DNA of 64,000 bases, taken from RPQK01 sp041946865. Its GTDB lineage: Bacteria; Acidobacteriota; UBA6911; RPQK01. Where the stretch lies: the NCBI GenBank assembly GCA_041946865.1, contig JBHGBF010000015.1, positions 1-64,000 on the forward strand. Reading direction: 5' to 3'. The first letter of the stretch is position 1. Each line of letters begins with the position of its first letter. Made by a program: the position numbers and the translations under genes. Positions 51,304 to 60,470 of this stretch are shown here, piece after piece. The notes below the pieces were generated by a model. It did no database searches, was not told the DNA's origin, and saw only the letters and a list, made by a program, of their open reading frames with translations.

Positions 51304-53901
51304 GTGACGGAAGGAGAGAGCCACAGACTCGATGGGAGTGACAGGCCTGCCTTGAACCGGCGGGAATTTGTCGCGACGGCCGTGGCAGTGCCGGCAGCAT
51401 TCGTTTTCCAGCCAGGCGAGGCTGACCGGACCCCGAATGTGGAGTGCCTTCTTTACCCGGCGCTCCCCGACGGCGTGGCCTCCCTGGCGAAAAGCCCTTG
51501 GACGGCGAAACTCGGGGCCGAGGAGGCCGTTCTGGAGAATGCCTTCGCACGTTTCCGCATTGCCCTGGCTTCGGGCCTGTTGCTGTCGGTCCTCAACAAG
51601 ATCACCGGCGAGGAGTTCGCCTTTTCGGACGAGCTGGGTCTCGATATGCGCGACGCCCAAGGGGGAGTCAGCCATTTCCCGCCGGATGGTCCGGCTCTCG
51701 CCCTCCGGCCGGCTCATGAAGCCAGCGACAGCGGAGGCATCCAGCTGACGTTGACGGGCGCCATTGGAGACGGCGTCGTCCGAGTCTCCTACCGGGGCGC
51801 CCCCGGCGCGTTCTGGCTCGAGCGGCGCTTGGTCCTCGAGCCCGGGGTGAGGGGCGTTCGGCTCGAACGCGTGCTGTACGGGCGCTTTTCCGCCTCGCCG
51901 GGGCAGACGAAGGTCCTCGAGCTCGGGAAATTCGACCGCCCCCGACTGCTGTCCGGCGCCAAGGGAGGGGTGTTCGGCGGCGTCGGCTGGTGGTTCTACC
52001 AGACGAGTGCGGACGGAACCTACGAAAACCGGGAGATGGGCCTCGCCGTCAACGAGCGATTTGAATCGGAGCCGTGGTACGTAGGGGTCTTCAGACGGGA
52101 AGAGGGAGAACCGTATCCAGGCTGGCTCTGGTACCGGTCGTTCCTGCAGCTGCAGAAGTCCGCCGAGGACCGCCAGGAGACATGGTGCTACTGGAATGCC
52201 GGTTGGGGACAGTGGGGCATTGATGTCGACGATCCGAGCGCGGAGAAATACATCGACCTCGCGCGCCGGCTCGGGATCAGCTCGATCGCCTTTGGGAGCG
52301 GGGGATCGGGAAAAGGTGTCCCGGCTTACGTCGAGTTGATGAAGGTTTCGGAGGCTGCGAAGGCGAATGCCGCTTCGCTCAAGCGAGCGAACATCGAGTT
52401 CGGATTTCTCGAGCACGGCGGCCTGGGGGAGAGGTGGCAGGATGACAAAGTCGTGGAGGAGAAGCTCAAGGTGCTGGAGGAATACGCCGCCCTGGGCATC
52501 CGAGCCATGCACTTCGACTTTTTCAGCACGGCCGACAGCTATCGCGCTCATCGGAACGTGGAGCGCTACTTTCGGACCAGCCGCCGACTGCTCGACTACA
52601 CAGAGTGTCACCTGGGGATGGCTACGTACGGCCCCCAGTTCCAACGGCTGGTGCTGCTGAACCACCCGACCGACCTGCACGGCTTCAACATTGCTCATTT
52701 CTCCTCGGACTGGGCCACGTTCCTGGGTTTCCGGGAAAGCCGGCGGGAATGGCAGAAGCGGTACGATTACCTGATGCCCGAATACGGGCTCTACTACTAC
52801 CTGACCCACTACTCGAATTGGGGCCACCCCCGGCTCTACCGGGATCCCGAGTCGCAGCAGTTCCTGTACGGTCCGCACGCGTATTGCGGCATCGCCTACA
52901 ACTTCCACGATTTCTTCGGTTTCCAGATGTCGATCGCCGCAGCCTCGGCCTTCACTTTGTTCTTCGTGCTCGGGCACCTCGAACTGACCATGCCCGAGCC
53001 CGAGCTGGCTTTCGCCCGAGAATACCTCCAGTGGACGAAGAAGAATGCCTGGGTCCTGCGCCGTAGCCGGGTCTGTATGGAGTCCGATGACTTCGCGGTG
53101 GTAAGCAAGGTCCAGGACGGGAATGGACCGGTCTTCCTCGTGAACTACGGGCCAGGGGCCAGGCGCGTGCGGATTGGGCTCGAGAACATTCAGACTCCGA
53201 AGAGCATCCGGCTCGTTTTCCCCGAGCGCCGGCTGCTGTCCCTCTCCTCGCGGAAGCTGGAACTGACGGTACCGGGTGGGAGTGTGGCTATCCTCGACCT
53301 GAACGACAGCCTAACCGGCCCCCCACCGGCAGCCTCTCCCGGCGCCGCCATCGAACCTTCGGCAGTCCGCCGCCGGGACGCCTCCGTGGAGGTCCGCTTC
53401 GATGTGCCGAGGCTGGACCGCGGCGCGTCCAGACAGGCTCTGCCTGCCCGGCTTCTAAGCCTCGACGATCTCGGGCTTTCGGCCTCCGGCATTCTCAGCG
53501 AAGAGGAAGAGAAGCAGGCGGGTGCGACCGTGAAGTGGATCGGCCGAGGCCGGTTACCAGCCCGGTTCAGGGAGGTCTTTGGATTCGATCGAGGGACCGC
53601 GCCGACCGAAAGGTTTGTTCCGTGGGCGTTTGCGGACCGGCTCTGGCTGGTTTATCGTCCCCCGGTCCCAATCCCCTTCGCTGCGACTGTCCCGAAGCTG
53701 GTAGTAAACGGCAGGGGCGGCCAGTTCTTCCCGCGGGTTGACTACCGCCCCAAACAGGAGGCCGACTGGTCGTGCCCACTGTTCTTTGCCGACGTGACGC
53801 AGTTAGTGAAAGCAGGGATACCAAACATTGTACGAATCTCGGGTATCAAGGACGAGGGCGGCTTTATCGCCCTGATGACAAGGCGGAAAGCTAACCGCTG
53901 A
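51304..53901 (+). CDS. Tat-exported GH36/alpha-galactosidase-like hydrolase
   Basis: 865 residues from the GTG at 51304 (VTEGESHRLDG), with NRREFVATAVAVPAAFVFQ as Tat leader. A beta-sandwich N-domain reads VLENAFARFRIALASGLLLS, and GVRGVRLERVLYGRF continues it. The barrel begins around WCYWNAGWGQWGIDVDD and has SSIAFGSGGSGKG, IRAMHFDFFSTADSY and YNFHDFFGFQMSIAAASA. The pattern of aspartate at a strand end (HFDFF) resembles GH36/GH27-like clan-D enzymes, but key pairs cannot be matched. I call it a probable glycosidase. It follows the aminotransferase by five bases and precedes the deacetylase by 33. Confidence 0.5.
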   Translation: MTEGESHRLDGSDRPALNRREFVATAVAVPAAFVFQPGEADRTPNVECLLYPALPDGVASLAKSPWTAKLGAEEAVLENAFARFRIALASGLLLSVLNKITGEEFAFSDELGLDMRDAQGGVSHFPPDGPALALRPAHEASDSGGIQLTLTGAIGDGVVRVSYRGAPGAFWLERRLVLEPGVRGVRLERVLYGRFSASPGQTKVLELGKFDRPRLLSGAKGGVFGGVGWWFYQTSADGTYENREMGLAVNERFESEPWYVGVFRREEGEPYPGWLWYRSFLQLQKSAEDRQETWCYWNAGWGQWGIDVDDPSAEKYIDLARRLGISSIAFGSGGSGKGVPAYVELMKVSEAAKANAASLKRANIEFGFLEHGGLGERWQDDKVVEEKLKVLEEYAALGIRAMHFDFFSTADSYRAHRNVERYFRTSRRLLDYTECHLGMATYGPQFQRLVLLNHPTDLHGFNIAHFSSDWATFLGFRESRREWQKRYDYLMPEYGLYYYLTHYSNWGHPRLYRDPESQQFLYGPHAYCGIAYNFHDFFGFQMSIAAASAFTLFFVLGHLELTMPEPELAFAREYLQWTKKNAWVLRRSRVCMESDDFAVVSKVQDGNGPVFLVNYGPGARRVRIGLENIQTPKSIRLVFPERRLLSLSSRKLELTVPGGSVAILDLNDSLTGPPPAASPGAAIEPSAVRRRDASVEVRFDVPRLDRGASRQALPARLLSLDDLGLSASGILSEEEEKQAGATVKWIGRGRLPARFREVFGFDRGTAPTERFVPWAFADRLWLVYRPPVPIPFAATVPKLVVNGRGGQFFPRVDYRPKQEADWSCPLFFADVTQLVKAGIPNIVRISGIKDEGGFIALMTRRKANR

Positions 53902-53934
53902 CCGCCGACAGCTGCTTGAAAGGGGACAGACACT

Positions 53935-54645
53935 ATGAAGATCCTCGCGATTGGGGCGCATCCGGATGACATAGAAATCAATTGCGCCGGCACTTTAGCG
54001 CGCTTTGCCGAGGAGGGCCACGAGGTCACGATCGCGGTTTTTACGTCGGGGAATATGGGTGACCTGGAGGTACCGCCGGAGCAGTTGGCGGCCACCCGCA
54101 AGAAGGAAGCCCAGTCGTCGGCTTCCATCATCGGCGCCAAACTGCTCTGGCCGGCAATCACCGACGAGTGCGTGTTCCCGGACGCCGAGCAGCGGTCGAT
54201 CATGATCGACCTGCTGCGGGAAGCCGATCCGGACCTGATCATCACGCACAGTCCAAACGATTACCACCCGGACCACTGTTACGTGTCGCAGCTGGTGTTC
54301 GACTCCTACTTCCAGAAGGGACTGCCGCACATCCCTAACCAGAAACAGCCGGCGTGCCGCTTCGGTCAGGCGCAGATCTACCACATGGACAATCTGGGCG
54401 GCATCAACTTCCTGCCGGCGGAGTACGTGGACATCACCAGCGTTTTCGAAATCAAGAAACAGATGCTGAATTGCCACCAGAGCCAGGTCAAGCCGATGAA
54501 GGAACTGGCGAAAACGGATATGCTCGAGATGATCGAGGTCCAGGGGCGATTCCGGGGATTCGCGGCGGGGTGTCAAATCGCCGAAGGTTTTCGCCGGGTC
54601 GAGGCGTATCAAAGGGGGCTGAGCCGCAGGATCCTGCCGTCCTGA
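53935..54645 (+). CDS. PIG-L/LmbE-family deacetylase
   Basis: 236 residues without an export signal. The zinc motif is ILAIGAHPDDIEINCAGTLA (H-P-D-D), with the third ligand in HSPNDYHPDHCYVSQLVF. Such enzymes remove N-acetyl (or acyl) groups from amino sugars, such as GlcNAc-type substrates or mycothiol/bacillithiol precursors. Next to a DegT aminotransferase and sulfatase it suggests that the imported substrate is an N-acylated amino sugar. The AAAGGGGACAG site precedes the ATG. The role is inferred from the family and context. Confidence 0.88.
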   Translation: MKILAIGAHPDDIEINCAGTLARFAEEGHEVTIAVFTSGNMGDLEVPPEQLAATRKKEAQSSASIIGAKLLWPAITDECVFPDAEQRSIMIDLLREADPDLIITHSPNDYHPDHCYVSQLVFDSYFQKGLPHIPNQKQPACRFGQAQIYHMDNLGGINFLPAEYVDITSVFEIKKQMLNCHQSQVKPMKELAKTDMLEMIEVQGRFRGFAAGCQIAEGFRRVEAYQRGLSRRILPS

Positions 54646-54665
54646 GTGTCGACGAGGAGGTGTGA

Positions 54666-55148
54666 GTGGGTTATCTATTCGCAGTTCTGGCCATGCTCAG
54701 TTTTGGGCTGCTGGGGATTCTGGCCAAGGTCTCCGATCGGTACAACTGCCCTCCGCTGGCCACGGCTCTGTGCCTTTTTGGAGGTTCGACCTTGATGACC
54801 GGGCTGTCCGTGGCCTTCTTCAAAGGCGGCGAATTCGGGGCGCCGGGGTTTGTGGTGGGAATCGCCCTCGCTTTCGGGGTTGTCACGGTTCTGTCGTCCT
54901 GGCTTTTCCTTTACGCGCTAAAGTTCGGAAAAATAACAACCAGCTGGGTGATCCTGAACCTCTCCGCTGCCGTTCCCGCCATCGGGTCGATCGTGATCTA
55001 CGGGGAGCCGCTCAGTGTCAGGAAGATGCCCCTGCTGCTGCTGGTTGCCGCCTCGATCCTGCTCCTTTGGAAGGACATGGTCGAGGAGCGCCGGAAATCC
55101 GAGCGGGCTGAGTCGGGCAAGCAGGCTGTTTCGGCGGAGGTGCAGTGA
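54666..55148 (+). CDS. Half-size DMT/EamA-like membrane protein A
   Basis: 160 residues from the GTG at 54666, with five predicted transmembrane helices (LFAVLAMLSFGLLGILAKV, LATALCLFGGSTLMTG, FGVVTVLSSWLFLYALKFG, WVILNLSAAVPAIGSIVIYG, LLLLVAASILLLW). This is one repeat of the ten-helix drug/metabolite transporter fold. AGGAGGTGTGAGT precedes it. It overlaps the following half-size gene by one base (TGATG), so the two products probably form a heterodimeric transporter that exports or imports a product of the cluster. Confidence 0.7.
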   Translation: MGYLFAVLAMLSFGLLGILAKVSDRYNCPPLATALCLFGGSTLMTGLSVAFFKGGEFGAPGFVVGIALAFGVVTVLSSWLFLYALKFGKITTSWVILNLSAAVPAIGSIVIYGEPLSVRKMPLLLLVAASILLLWKDMVEERRKSERAESGKQAVSAEVQ

Positions 55149-55570
55149 TGTGGCTCAGAGCGATTCTGCTGGCTTTTCTCCTGAACGGCCTTTCGCCTTT
55201 TGGCCTGCGGATTCTCGCTGCCAACGGACTGGGGACGGAGTACACGACCGTCTACCTGTTCTACTGGTACCTGGCCGGCCTGGTCTTTGCGCTCTTCTGG
55301 ATCGTGGCGCGCCGTCAAAAGGTGACCCTTGCCGCGGTGCTTGTCGGATTCGGAATGGCGGCTTCGAGCGTGGCCGGGCAATATTCGATGGGGATGGCGC
55401 TCAATCGGGGCATTCCGGGGAACATCGTCTTCACCCTGGCCATGGGTTGCAGCATCTGTGTCGTCGCGGCAGCAGGCCTGTTCTTCTTTGGCGAAAAGGT
55501 CGGCCCGTACGGGAAGGCGGGAATTGCGCTTGGCCTGGTCGCTGCGGTGCTGCTGAGCGTGTGGGGGTGA
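55148..55570 (+). CDS. Half-size DMT/EamA-like membrane protein B
   Basis: 140 residues from ATG at 55148 (a GTG one codon earlier is possible). Five hydrophobic segments, including FLLNGLSPFGLRILAANG, IVFTLAMGCSICVVAAAGLFF and AGIALGLVAAVLLSVWG. It is complementary to the preceding protein. Stop/start overlap TGATG shows translational coupling. The two halves are different in sequence, as in paired SMR-type or EmrE-like transporters. Confidence 0.7.
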   Translation: MWLRAILLAFLLNGLSPFGLRILAANGLGTEYTTVYLFYWYLAGLVFALFWIVARRQKVTLAAVLVGFGMAASSVAGQYSMGMALNRGIPGNIVFTLAMGCSICVVAAAGLFFFGEKVGPYGKAGIALGLVAAVLLSVWG

Positions 55571-55612
55571 CAGCGCCCCGGAAAACTGACTGCTCCCTGC
55601 ACGAGGAGGTTT

Positions 55613-57082
55613 ATGTCACCGTCGCAACCACGGTCTTCGCTGGCTCGCCGGGATTTTCTGAAGTACGGCGGCGTGACTGCCACGGTCGGACTCTCGCGGA
55701 CCGGTGCCGCTCAACCGGGCAGCAAGCCGAATATCGTGGTCTTCTTGGTCGACCAGATGCGGGCCGATCTCCTTGGATGTTACGGAAATGGCTTCACCAG
55801 GACACCCGTGCTCGACCGCTTCGCCAGCCGTGGCGTCAGGTTCAACAGGGCTTATTGCGGTTTCCCCCAGTGTTCCCCAGCCCGTGCGTCGTTGATGACC
55901 GGGCTGTACCCGAACAAGACGGGCATCGGTATCCAGAGCGATTACCGGATGTTCGGCGACCGGACAGTCGAGCGCCTGGACAAAGACCTGCCGTCCATTT
56001 TCACCCTCTTCAAGGCGACGGGCTACCAGACGGGCTACGTCGGGAAATGGCACTTGAGCCTCGAGGAGCCGCCGCCTGACTTCCACGATTACGGAATCGA
56101 CTTCTTCTCACCCCTCCCCGAGTTCCGCTCAAAACAGCGGCCGTTGGTCGAAGAGGGGAGGGCATTGCGCATCGCTGGGTTCTGCGACCCTCCTCCGCTA
56201 TGGAGGGGCGAAATGACGAAACAGGCGACCGGCTTCATTGACGGATGCTCCGCACAGAAAAAGCCGTTCCTGCTCTTCTACTCCGACTACCGCCCCCATC
56301 CGCCGTACTTTCTCCCGGAACAAGACTTCCGGCGATTCGCCCCCGAGAAGATCGATCTTTGGCCCAATCTGAAGGATGACCTGAAAGGAAAGCCGCTCAC
56401 CCACCGATTCTTACGGGAGAGGGTACTGGAAGGTTCGACCTTGACCGAATCATCGTGGACGAAGGTGATTCAGCACTATTCAGCAACGATCTCGGCGGTC
56501 GATCACGACATCGGCCTCGTGTACGACGCACTGGAAAAGAACGGGGTTCTCGATAACACGATCGTGGTCTTCGTCTCCGACCACGGCGACACTTGCGGGG
56601 CGCACGGATTCCTGAGCAAAGGCGTGGTAGCGTACGAGGAGTTGATTCGGATTCCGATGATCATCAGCTGGCCGGGGCACTTCCAGGCAGGTAAATCGTG
56701 TGATGAGCTGGTCTGCCTGATGGATGTGCTGCCGACCCTGCTGGAGGCCACCCAAACAGGTGTCGATCCCGGGCAGTTTGATGGCCGGAGCCTGTCTGCC
56801 ATTCTGCGTGGCCAGAACCAGGACCGTTGTCGGGATTATCTCCTGATCATGCACCATGGCAACATGTACGGGCTTTGCTCCATGCGGGCCGTGGTAGGGA
56901 AAAGGCTCAAGTACGTCTATTACCCGTACGACACCGGCGAGATTTACGATTTGCAGACCGATCCGTGGGAAATGCGCAACCTGCTGCAGGAGCGGGAACA
57001 CCAGCAGACAGCCGCCGAGCTGCACGCGAAACTCAAACTCCTCATGAGGGAGGCTTCGGACACGAGGATTGCGCCACGGTGA
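55613..57082 (+). CDS. Tat-exported type I sulfatase
   Basis: 489 residues with GAGGAG before the ATG. The Tat leader is LARRDFLKYGGVTATVGLS. The metal-binding aspartate lies in NIVVFLVDQMRADLLG, the formylglycine motif is CSPARAS (C-x-P-x-R), then YVGKWHLS and VFVSDHGDTCGAHG complete the catalytic site. PLTHRFLRERVLEGSTLTE is a family-specific insertion. It is the intact counterpart of the sulfatase relic at 21.6 kb. It hydrolyses sulfate esters outside the cytoplasm, and the neighbouring deacetylase and aminotransferase would act on the liberated sugar. Confidence 0.92.
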   Translation: MSPSQPRSSLARRDFLKYGGVTATVGLSRTGAAQPGSKPNIVVFLVDQMRADLLGCYGNGFTRTPVLDRFASRGVRFNRAYCGFPQCSPARASLMTGLYPNKTGIGIQSDYRMFGDRTVERLDKDLPSIFTLFKATGYQTGYVGKWHLSLEEPPPDFHDYGIDFFSPLPEFRSKQRPLVEEGRALRIAGFCDPPPLWRGEMTKQATGFIDGCSAQKKPFLLFYSDYRPHPPYFLPEQDFRRFAPEKIDLWPNLKDDLKGKPLTHRFLRERVLEGSTLTESSWTKVIQHYSATISAVDHDIGLVYDALEKNGVLDNTIVVFVSDHGDTCGAHGFLSKGVVAYEELIRIPMIISWPGHFQAGKSCDELVCLMDVLPTLLEATQTGVDPGQFDGRSLSAILRGQNQDRCRDYLLIMHHGNMYGLCSMRAVVGKRLKYVYYPYDTGEIYDLQTDPWEMRNLLQEREHQQTAAELHAKLKLLMREASDTRIAPR

Positions 57083-57107
57083 TGCAACATACAGCTGAGG
57101 AGTGTAT

Positions 57108-57827
57108 ATGAAGACGGGACGGAAGGACTATTCGGCCGCTGGGATCGTTGGGATCCTGGCCTTGTCGTGGGGGCTGACTCATTCGGCCTCGGCGCAATCG
57201 CCGTTCGACCCGGTGACGGACGATCCCCGTTTACCCCGACTGCTTCTCATAGGAGATTCCATATCCATCGGCTACACGCTCCCGGTGCGCCGTCTGCTCG
57301 AAGGCAAAGCCAACGTTCACCGCATCCCGGTTAACGGCGCCTACTCGGCCAACGGTCTCGCGCACATTCGTGAATGGCTGGGCGACGCCAGATGGGACGT
57401 GATCCATTTCAACTGGGGGATATGGGACACGCACCTTCTGACCGAAGACGGAACGTTGCTGACGGACAAGGACGAAGCCGAGGGGACCAGGAAAGGGACC
57501 ATCAGGACGACGGTGGATCAGTATCAGAAGAACCTGAACGAGCTGGTCGACATCATGCAGTCAACCGGCGCCAGGCTGATCTGGGCCTCCTCGACGCCTC
57601 TGACTCGCAGGGTAGGTTCCAGGTTAAAGGATATCGACCGCTACAATGCCGCCGCCGCCGAAGTTATGCGAGCGAGAGGCATCCCGATCAACGACCTCAA
57701 CGCCTTCGTGGCCCCACACCTTCGCGCGTGGCAAGGCGAGGATGGCTGCCACTTCACGCCCGAAGGATCCGAGCGCCTGGGCACGCAGGTGGCCAAAGTG
57801 ATAATGGATTATCTCGGTCCTGACTAG
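57108..57827 (+). CDS. Exported SGNH/GDSL-type esterase
   Basis: 239 residues from the ATG at 57108 (GTG two codons earlier at 57102 is an alternative). The signal segment is SAAGIVGILALSWGLTHSASA. The catalytic serine is in LLIGDSISIGYTLPV, block III is FNWGIWDTHLL, and the Asp-His pair is in DGCHFTPEGSERLG. SGNH esterases deacylate glycans or lipids. It closes the plus-strand cluster; the following palindrome (57898-57991) is a likely terminator. No partner acyl donor is present nearby. Confidence 0.83.
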   Translation: MKTGRKDYSAAGIVGILALSWGLTHSASAQSPFDPVTDDPRLPRLLLIGDSISIGYTLPVRRLLEGKANVHRIPVNGAYSANGLAHIREWLGDARWDVIHFNWGIWDTHLLTEDGTLLTDKDEAEGTRKGTIRTTVDQYQKNLNELVDIMQSTGARLIWASSTPLTRRVGSRLKDIDRYNAAAAEVMRARGIPINDLNAFVAPHLRAWQGEDGCHFTPEGSERLGTQVAKVIMDYLGPD

Positions 57828-57897
57828 CTCGAGCAGGGGGCTGAGGTTGACATGTGAGACCGCCCGGGGATCCCATCCCGGCGCCTTTCAGAAGCCT

Positions 57898-57991
57898 CTC
57901 TGCGTCTCTTCCTCTGCGTCCTTGGCGTTCTCTGCGGTTAGATCGTACTAACCGCAAAGGACGCCAAGGACGCGGAGGAAAAGTCGCAGAG
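57898..57991. terminator. 44-bp-arm palindrome between convergent genes (possible bidirectional terminator)
   Basis: Arms 57898-57941 and 57948-57991, with a six-base centre ATCGTA, are near-perfect complements (a few mismatches). CTAACCGCAAAGGACGCCAA lies in the right arm. It is a wide-spread repeat type in such genomes. It sits between the stop of the esterase gene (57827, plus) and the stop of the zinc alcohol dehydrogenase gene (58137, minus), where a two-way terminator would be expected. No other element is seen in this 309-base gap. Confidence 0.65.
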
Positions 57992-58136
57992 AAAACGTGC
58001 GGGTACTCTTTGGTTGAGGCGATGCCGCGCCGTGTTGTTCATGGCGCCCCTCCTTTCACTGGGAGGAACGCATAACGGTTTGCAGATATCCCTGCGTCGA
58101 CGCCCCATGCCGGTCCGGTCGCCGGCGCTATCGTGG

Positions 58137-59156
58137 CTACTCCCACTGGGGCCGGAACACCGCCTTGAAGATCTCCGGCTTGCGATCCTGAAGGCAGGTA
58201 AGGACCCGGTTGCAGTCGGACAGTGCCGCCTGGAGGTCGACCAGGGCCATGGTGTTGATACGCCCTTCGCTCATCAGCCTCAGGCAGGGCTCGTACGCAT
58301 TCCAGCTGCGGCACGATCCCACCACGTTCAGCTCCCGCATGTGGATCAGCCCCACGGTGATCGGCTTGGGGTCCCAGATGTAACTGAAAATCACGAGCGT
58401 TCCCCGGGGCCGCAGGAGCCTGAGCGCCACATCCGGCGCCTCGGGCGAGCCGCTAGCCTCGATCGCGGCATCCGGGCCGGGCAAGCCGAAGTGCGAGCGC
58501 ACGAACTCATCGACGTCCTCCGTCAGCGAGTTGCAGACGGGCACCCCCGTCGTCTGCGTGATTCTACGCAGCCGCTGGTCCATGTGACCGACCACGACGA
58601 CTTTCCGGGCGCCGAGGGCGAGGGCCAGCTGGGTGTGAAGGAACGCGAAGGGCCCATCGCCGAGCACCAGGACATCCTGTCCCGGTTCCAGCCGGGCACG
58701 ATGCAAGCTGTGGAAGCAAACGGCTGAGGGCTCCGTCAGTGCTGCAGCTTCGAAGGGAATCCCGGGCGGGATCAGGTGAGCGTTGACTGCGTCGATGGCT
58801 ACGTATTCCGCCCAGCCGCCCGCGATTTCCCGGTCGCCCAGGTGTCGATAATTCGCGCAAAGATGCTCGCACTGGTTCAGGCAGCACCAGCAGCTTCCGC
58901 AACGCTGAACCGGATCCAGGGCCACTCGATCTCCCAGGGCGAAACCGTTGACACCCTCCCCGAGCTCTTCGACCGTGCCCGCAACTTCGTGACCGGGTAT
59001 CAGGGGCGCCTTGCAGCGGAAATCGGCCAGGTGCATGTCGGAGCTGCAGACTGCGGCGGCTTCGACTTTGACCAGGATCTGCCCGGGACCCGGGACCGGC
59101 TTGGGTACCTCCTGGACTTCGAACCGCTTGTCGCCTTGCCAGACAATTGCGCGCAT
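58137..59156 (-). CDS. Zinc-dependent alcohol (polyol) dehydrogenase
   Basis: 339 residues of the medium-chain dehydrogenase family. AVCSSDMHLADF holds the catalytic-zinc cysteine, LIPGHEVAGTVEE the histidine-glutamate, and CGSCWCCLNQCEHLC the structural-zinc cysteines. The cofactor site is VLVLGDGPFAFLHTQLALAL followed by VVVVGHMDQRL, a slightly altered G-x-G-x-x-G. It probably oxidises a sugar alcohol or cyclitol. It ends the minus-strand run that begins beyond the window with the MBOAT gene; the M20 relic stops two bases before its start. Confidence 0.85.
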   Translation of the reverse strand: MRAIVWQGDKRFEVQEVPKPVPGPGQILVKVEAAAVCSSDMHLADFRCKAPLIPGHEVAGTVEELGEGVNGFALGDRVALDPVQRCGSCWCCLNQCEHLCANYRHLGDREIAGGWAEYVAIDAVNAHLIPPGIPFEAAALTEPSAVCFHSLHRARLEPGQDVLVLGDGPFAFLHTQLALALGARKVVVVGHMDQRLRRITQTTGVPVCNSLTEDVDEFVRSHFGLPGPDAAIEASGSPEAPDVALRLLRPRGTLVIFSYIWDPKPITVGLIHMRELNVVGSCRSWNAYEPCLRLMSEGRINTMALVDLQAALSDCNRVLTCLQDRKPEIFKAVFRPQWE

Positions 59157-59158
59157 CG

Positions 59159-60344
59159 TTATCGGTTCCTTTCGCCAACCCCGTTCTCGAGGAAGTTGAG
59201 CGAGGTCTCGAGCGCCACCCGGCAGCCGATCTCGAGCTCGGACAGCCGGACAAACTCATGATCCGCGTGAGCGTGTTCGGAGTCAAACCCGCAGACTACC
59301 GTCGGCACCCCACCGACCGGCACCAGCCGGTTCGCGTCAACAATCGCGGAAATGCCGGCGATTGGCGCCTCCGTCCCCGTGATGGACCGCGTAGCCTCCT
59401 GGAGGTGGCGACAATTCGCTCGCAGGGATTCATCTCGTACGCCTCGCCCACGAAGATCCAGTCGCAGTCCACGCTCACGGTCTCCGGAAGGGGCATGGCC
59501 GACAACAGCGTGGCGAAATCCCGGGACACATCGGCGAATCGGGATCCCGGATTCCAGCGGCGGGTGCCTTGGATCGTGCAGTCCGTCGAGCACCGGTTGT
59601 AAAAATCACCGTAGTGGATCTGCCCCACGAAGAGCGTCTCCGGGCCGAGGAGCGGGTGTGTCGGTCCCTGCTGCAGGCGCTGGGACTCCTCGTACAACGC
59701 CTTCACCACCCGGTGGATGCCGGCCAGCAAATCGTCGGCGTCGGCCGGGCCGTTCAATTCGTGGGAGACGCCGCCCTGGCGGCGGATCCGCAGATTCCAG
59801 ATGCTCTGTCCTTTACCGGACACGACGGCCTTGCCGCGGGCGGAATGAACTGTCTCGAAGACGATCGCCGCATCCCCGACGATCCCCTTCCTGATCAGGT
59901 CGATGATGGCGGCTGAATTCCCGTTGGGCGCCTCGTGGAGCCCGTACGTAGTCACCAGGATCTCGCCCGGGAACCGGCAGCCATCCTCGTGCAGCAACTG
60001 GACGATCTCGATGATGCCTGCAAGCCCGTTCTTCATGTCGGCTGAGCCTCGTCCGCTGATCGTCGTGGAGTCACGCTTCGGCGGGCGTGAGGGATGTCGA
60101 TGTGGTCCAGGTGCCCGGCCAGCTGGAGGACCGGTCCGGGACTGCTCCCGCGCAGGCGGCCGATAACGCTGGGGCTTTGGGGGAGGCTCTCGTCAATCTC
60201 GACGGTCGCTCCCGCCTGGCGCAGCAAACGGGCGAAGGCGAAGGCCGCGTCCCGCTCGTTGCAGGTAGGGCTGGGAATGTTGACCAGCTCCCAGAGGTTG
60301 TCGGCCAACCGGTAGCTGTTCAATTTCTGCTGCAGTGGGTGCAT
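59159..60344 (-). pseudogene. M20-family metallohydrolase, two frameshifts
   Basis: The N-terminal frame from 60344 has LWELVNIPSPTCNERDAAFA and LQLAGHLDHIDIPHA (metal-binding histidine/aspartate). Near 60060 it jumps to PPKRDSTTISGRGSADMKNG and runs with LHEAPNGNSAAII (D-x-E region). Near 59400 it jumps again to LQEATRSITGTEAPIAG and ends with CGFDSEHAHADHEFVRLSEL (C-terminal metal ligand). Read across both shifts it is an ArgE/DapE-type deacylase, close to complete. One shift is in a GC run; sequencing slips are possible. As given, it is broken. Confidence 0.75.
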
Positions 60345-60470
60345 GTTGTACCTCTCTCAGAAGAGCTGTTAGCCTTCAGCGTTCAGCTGTCAGCCAAACC
60401 TACAGGCTCCGAAAGCACGGACGAGCTGAGTGCCGACCGCTGGAAGCTGGCCACCCAAAGCCTGCTCAGC

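Noticed and set aside
51154..52977. 607-residue minus-strand frame opposite the exported GH36-like gene
   Set aside because: It has no family motif and mirrors a real gene's codon pattern; long antisense frames are expected in GC-rich DNA.
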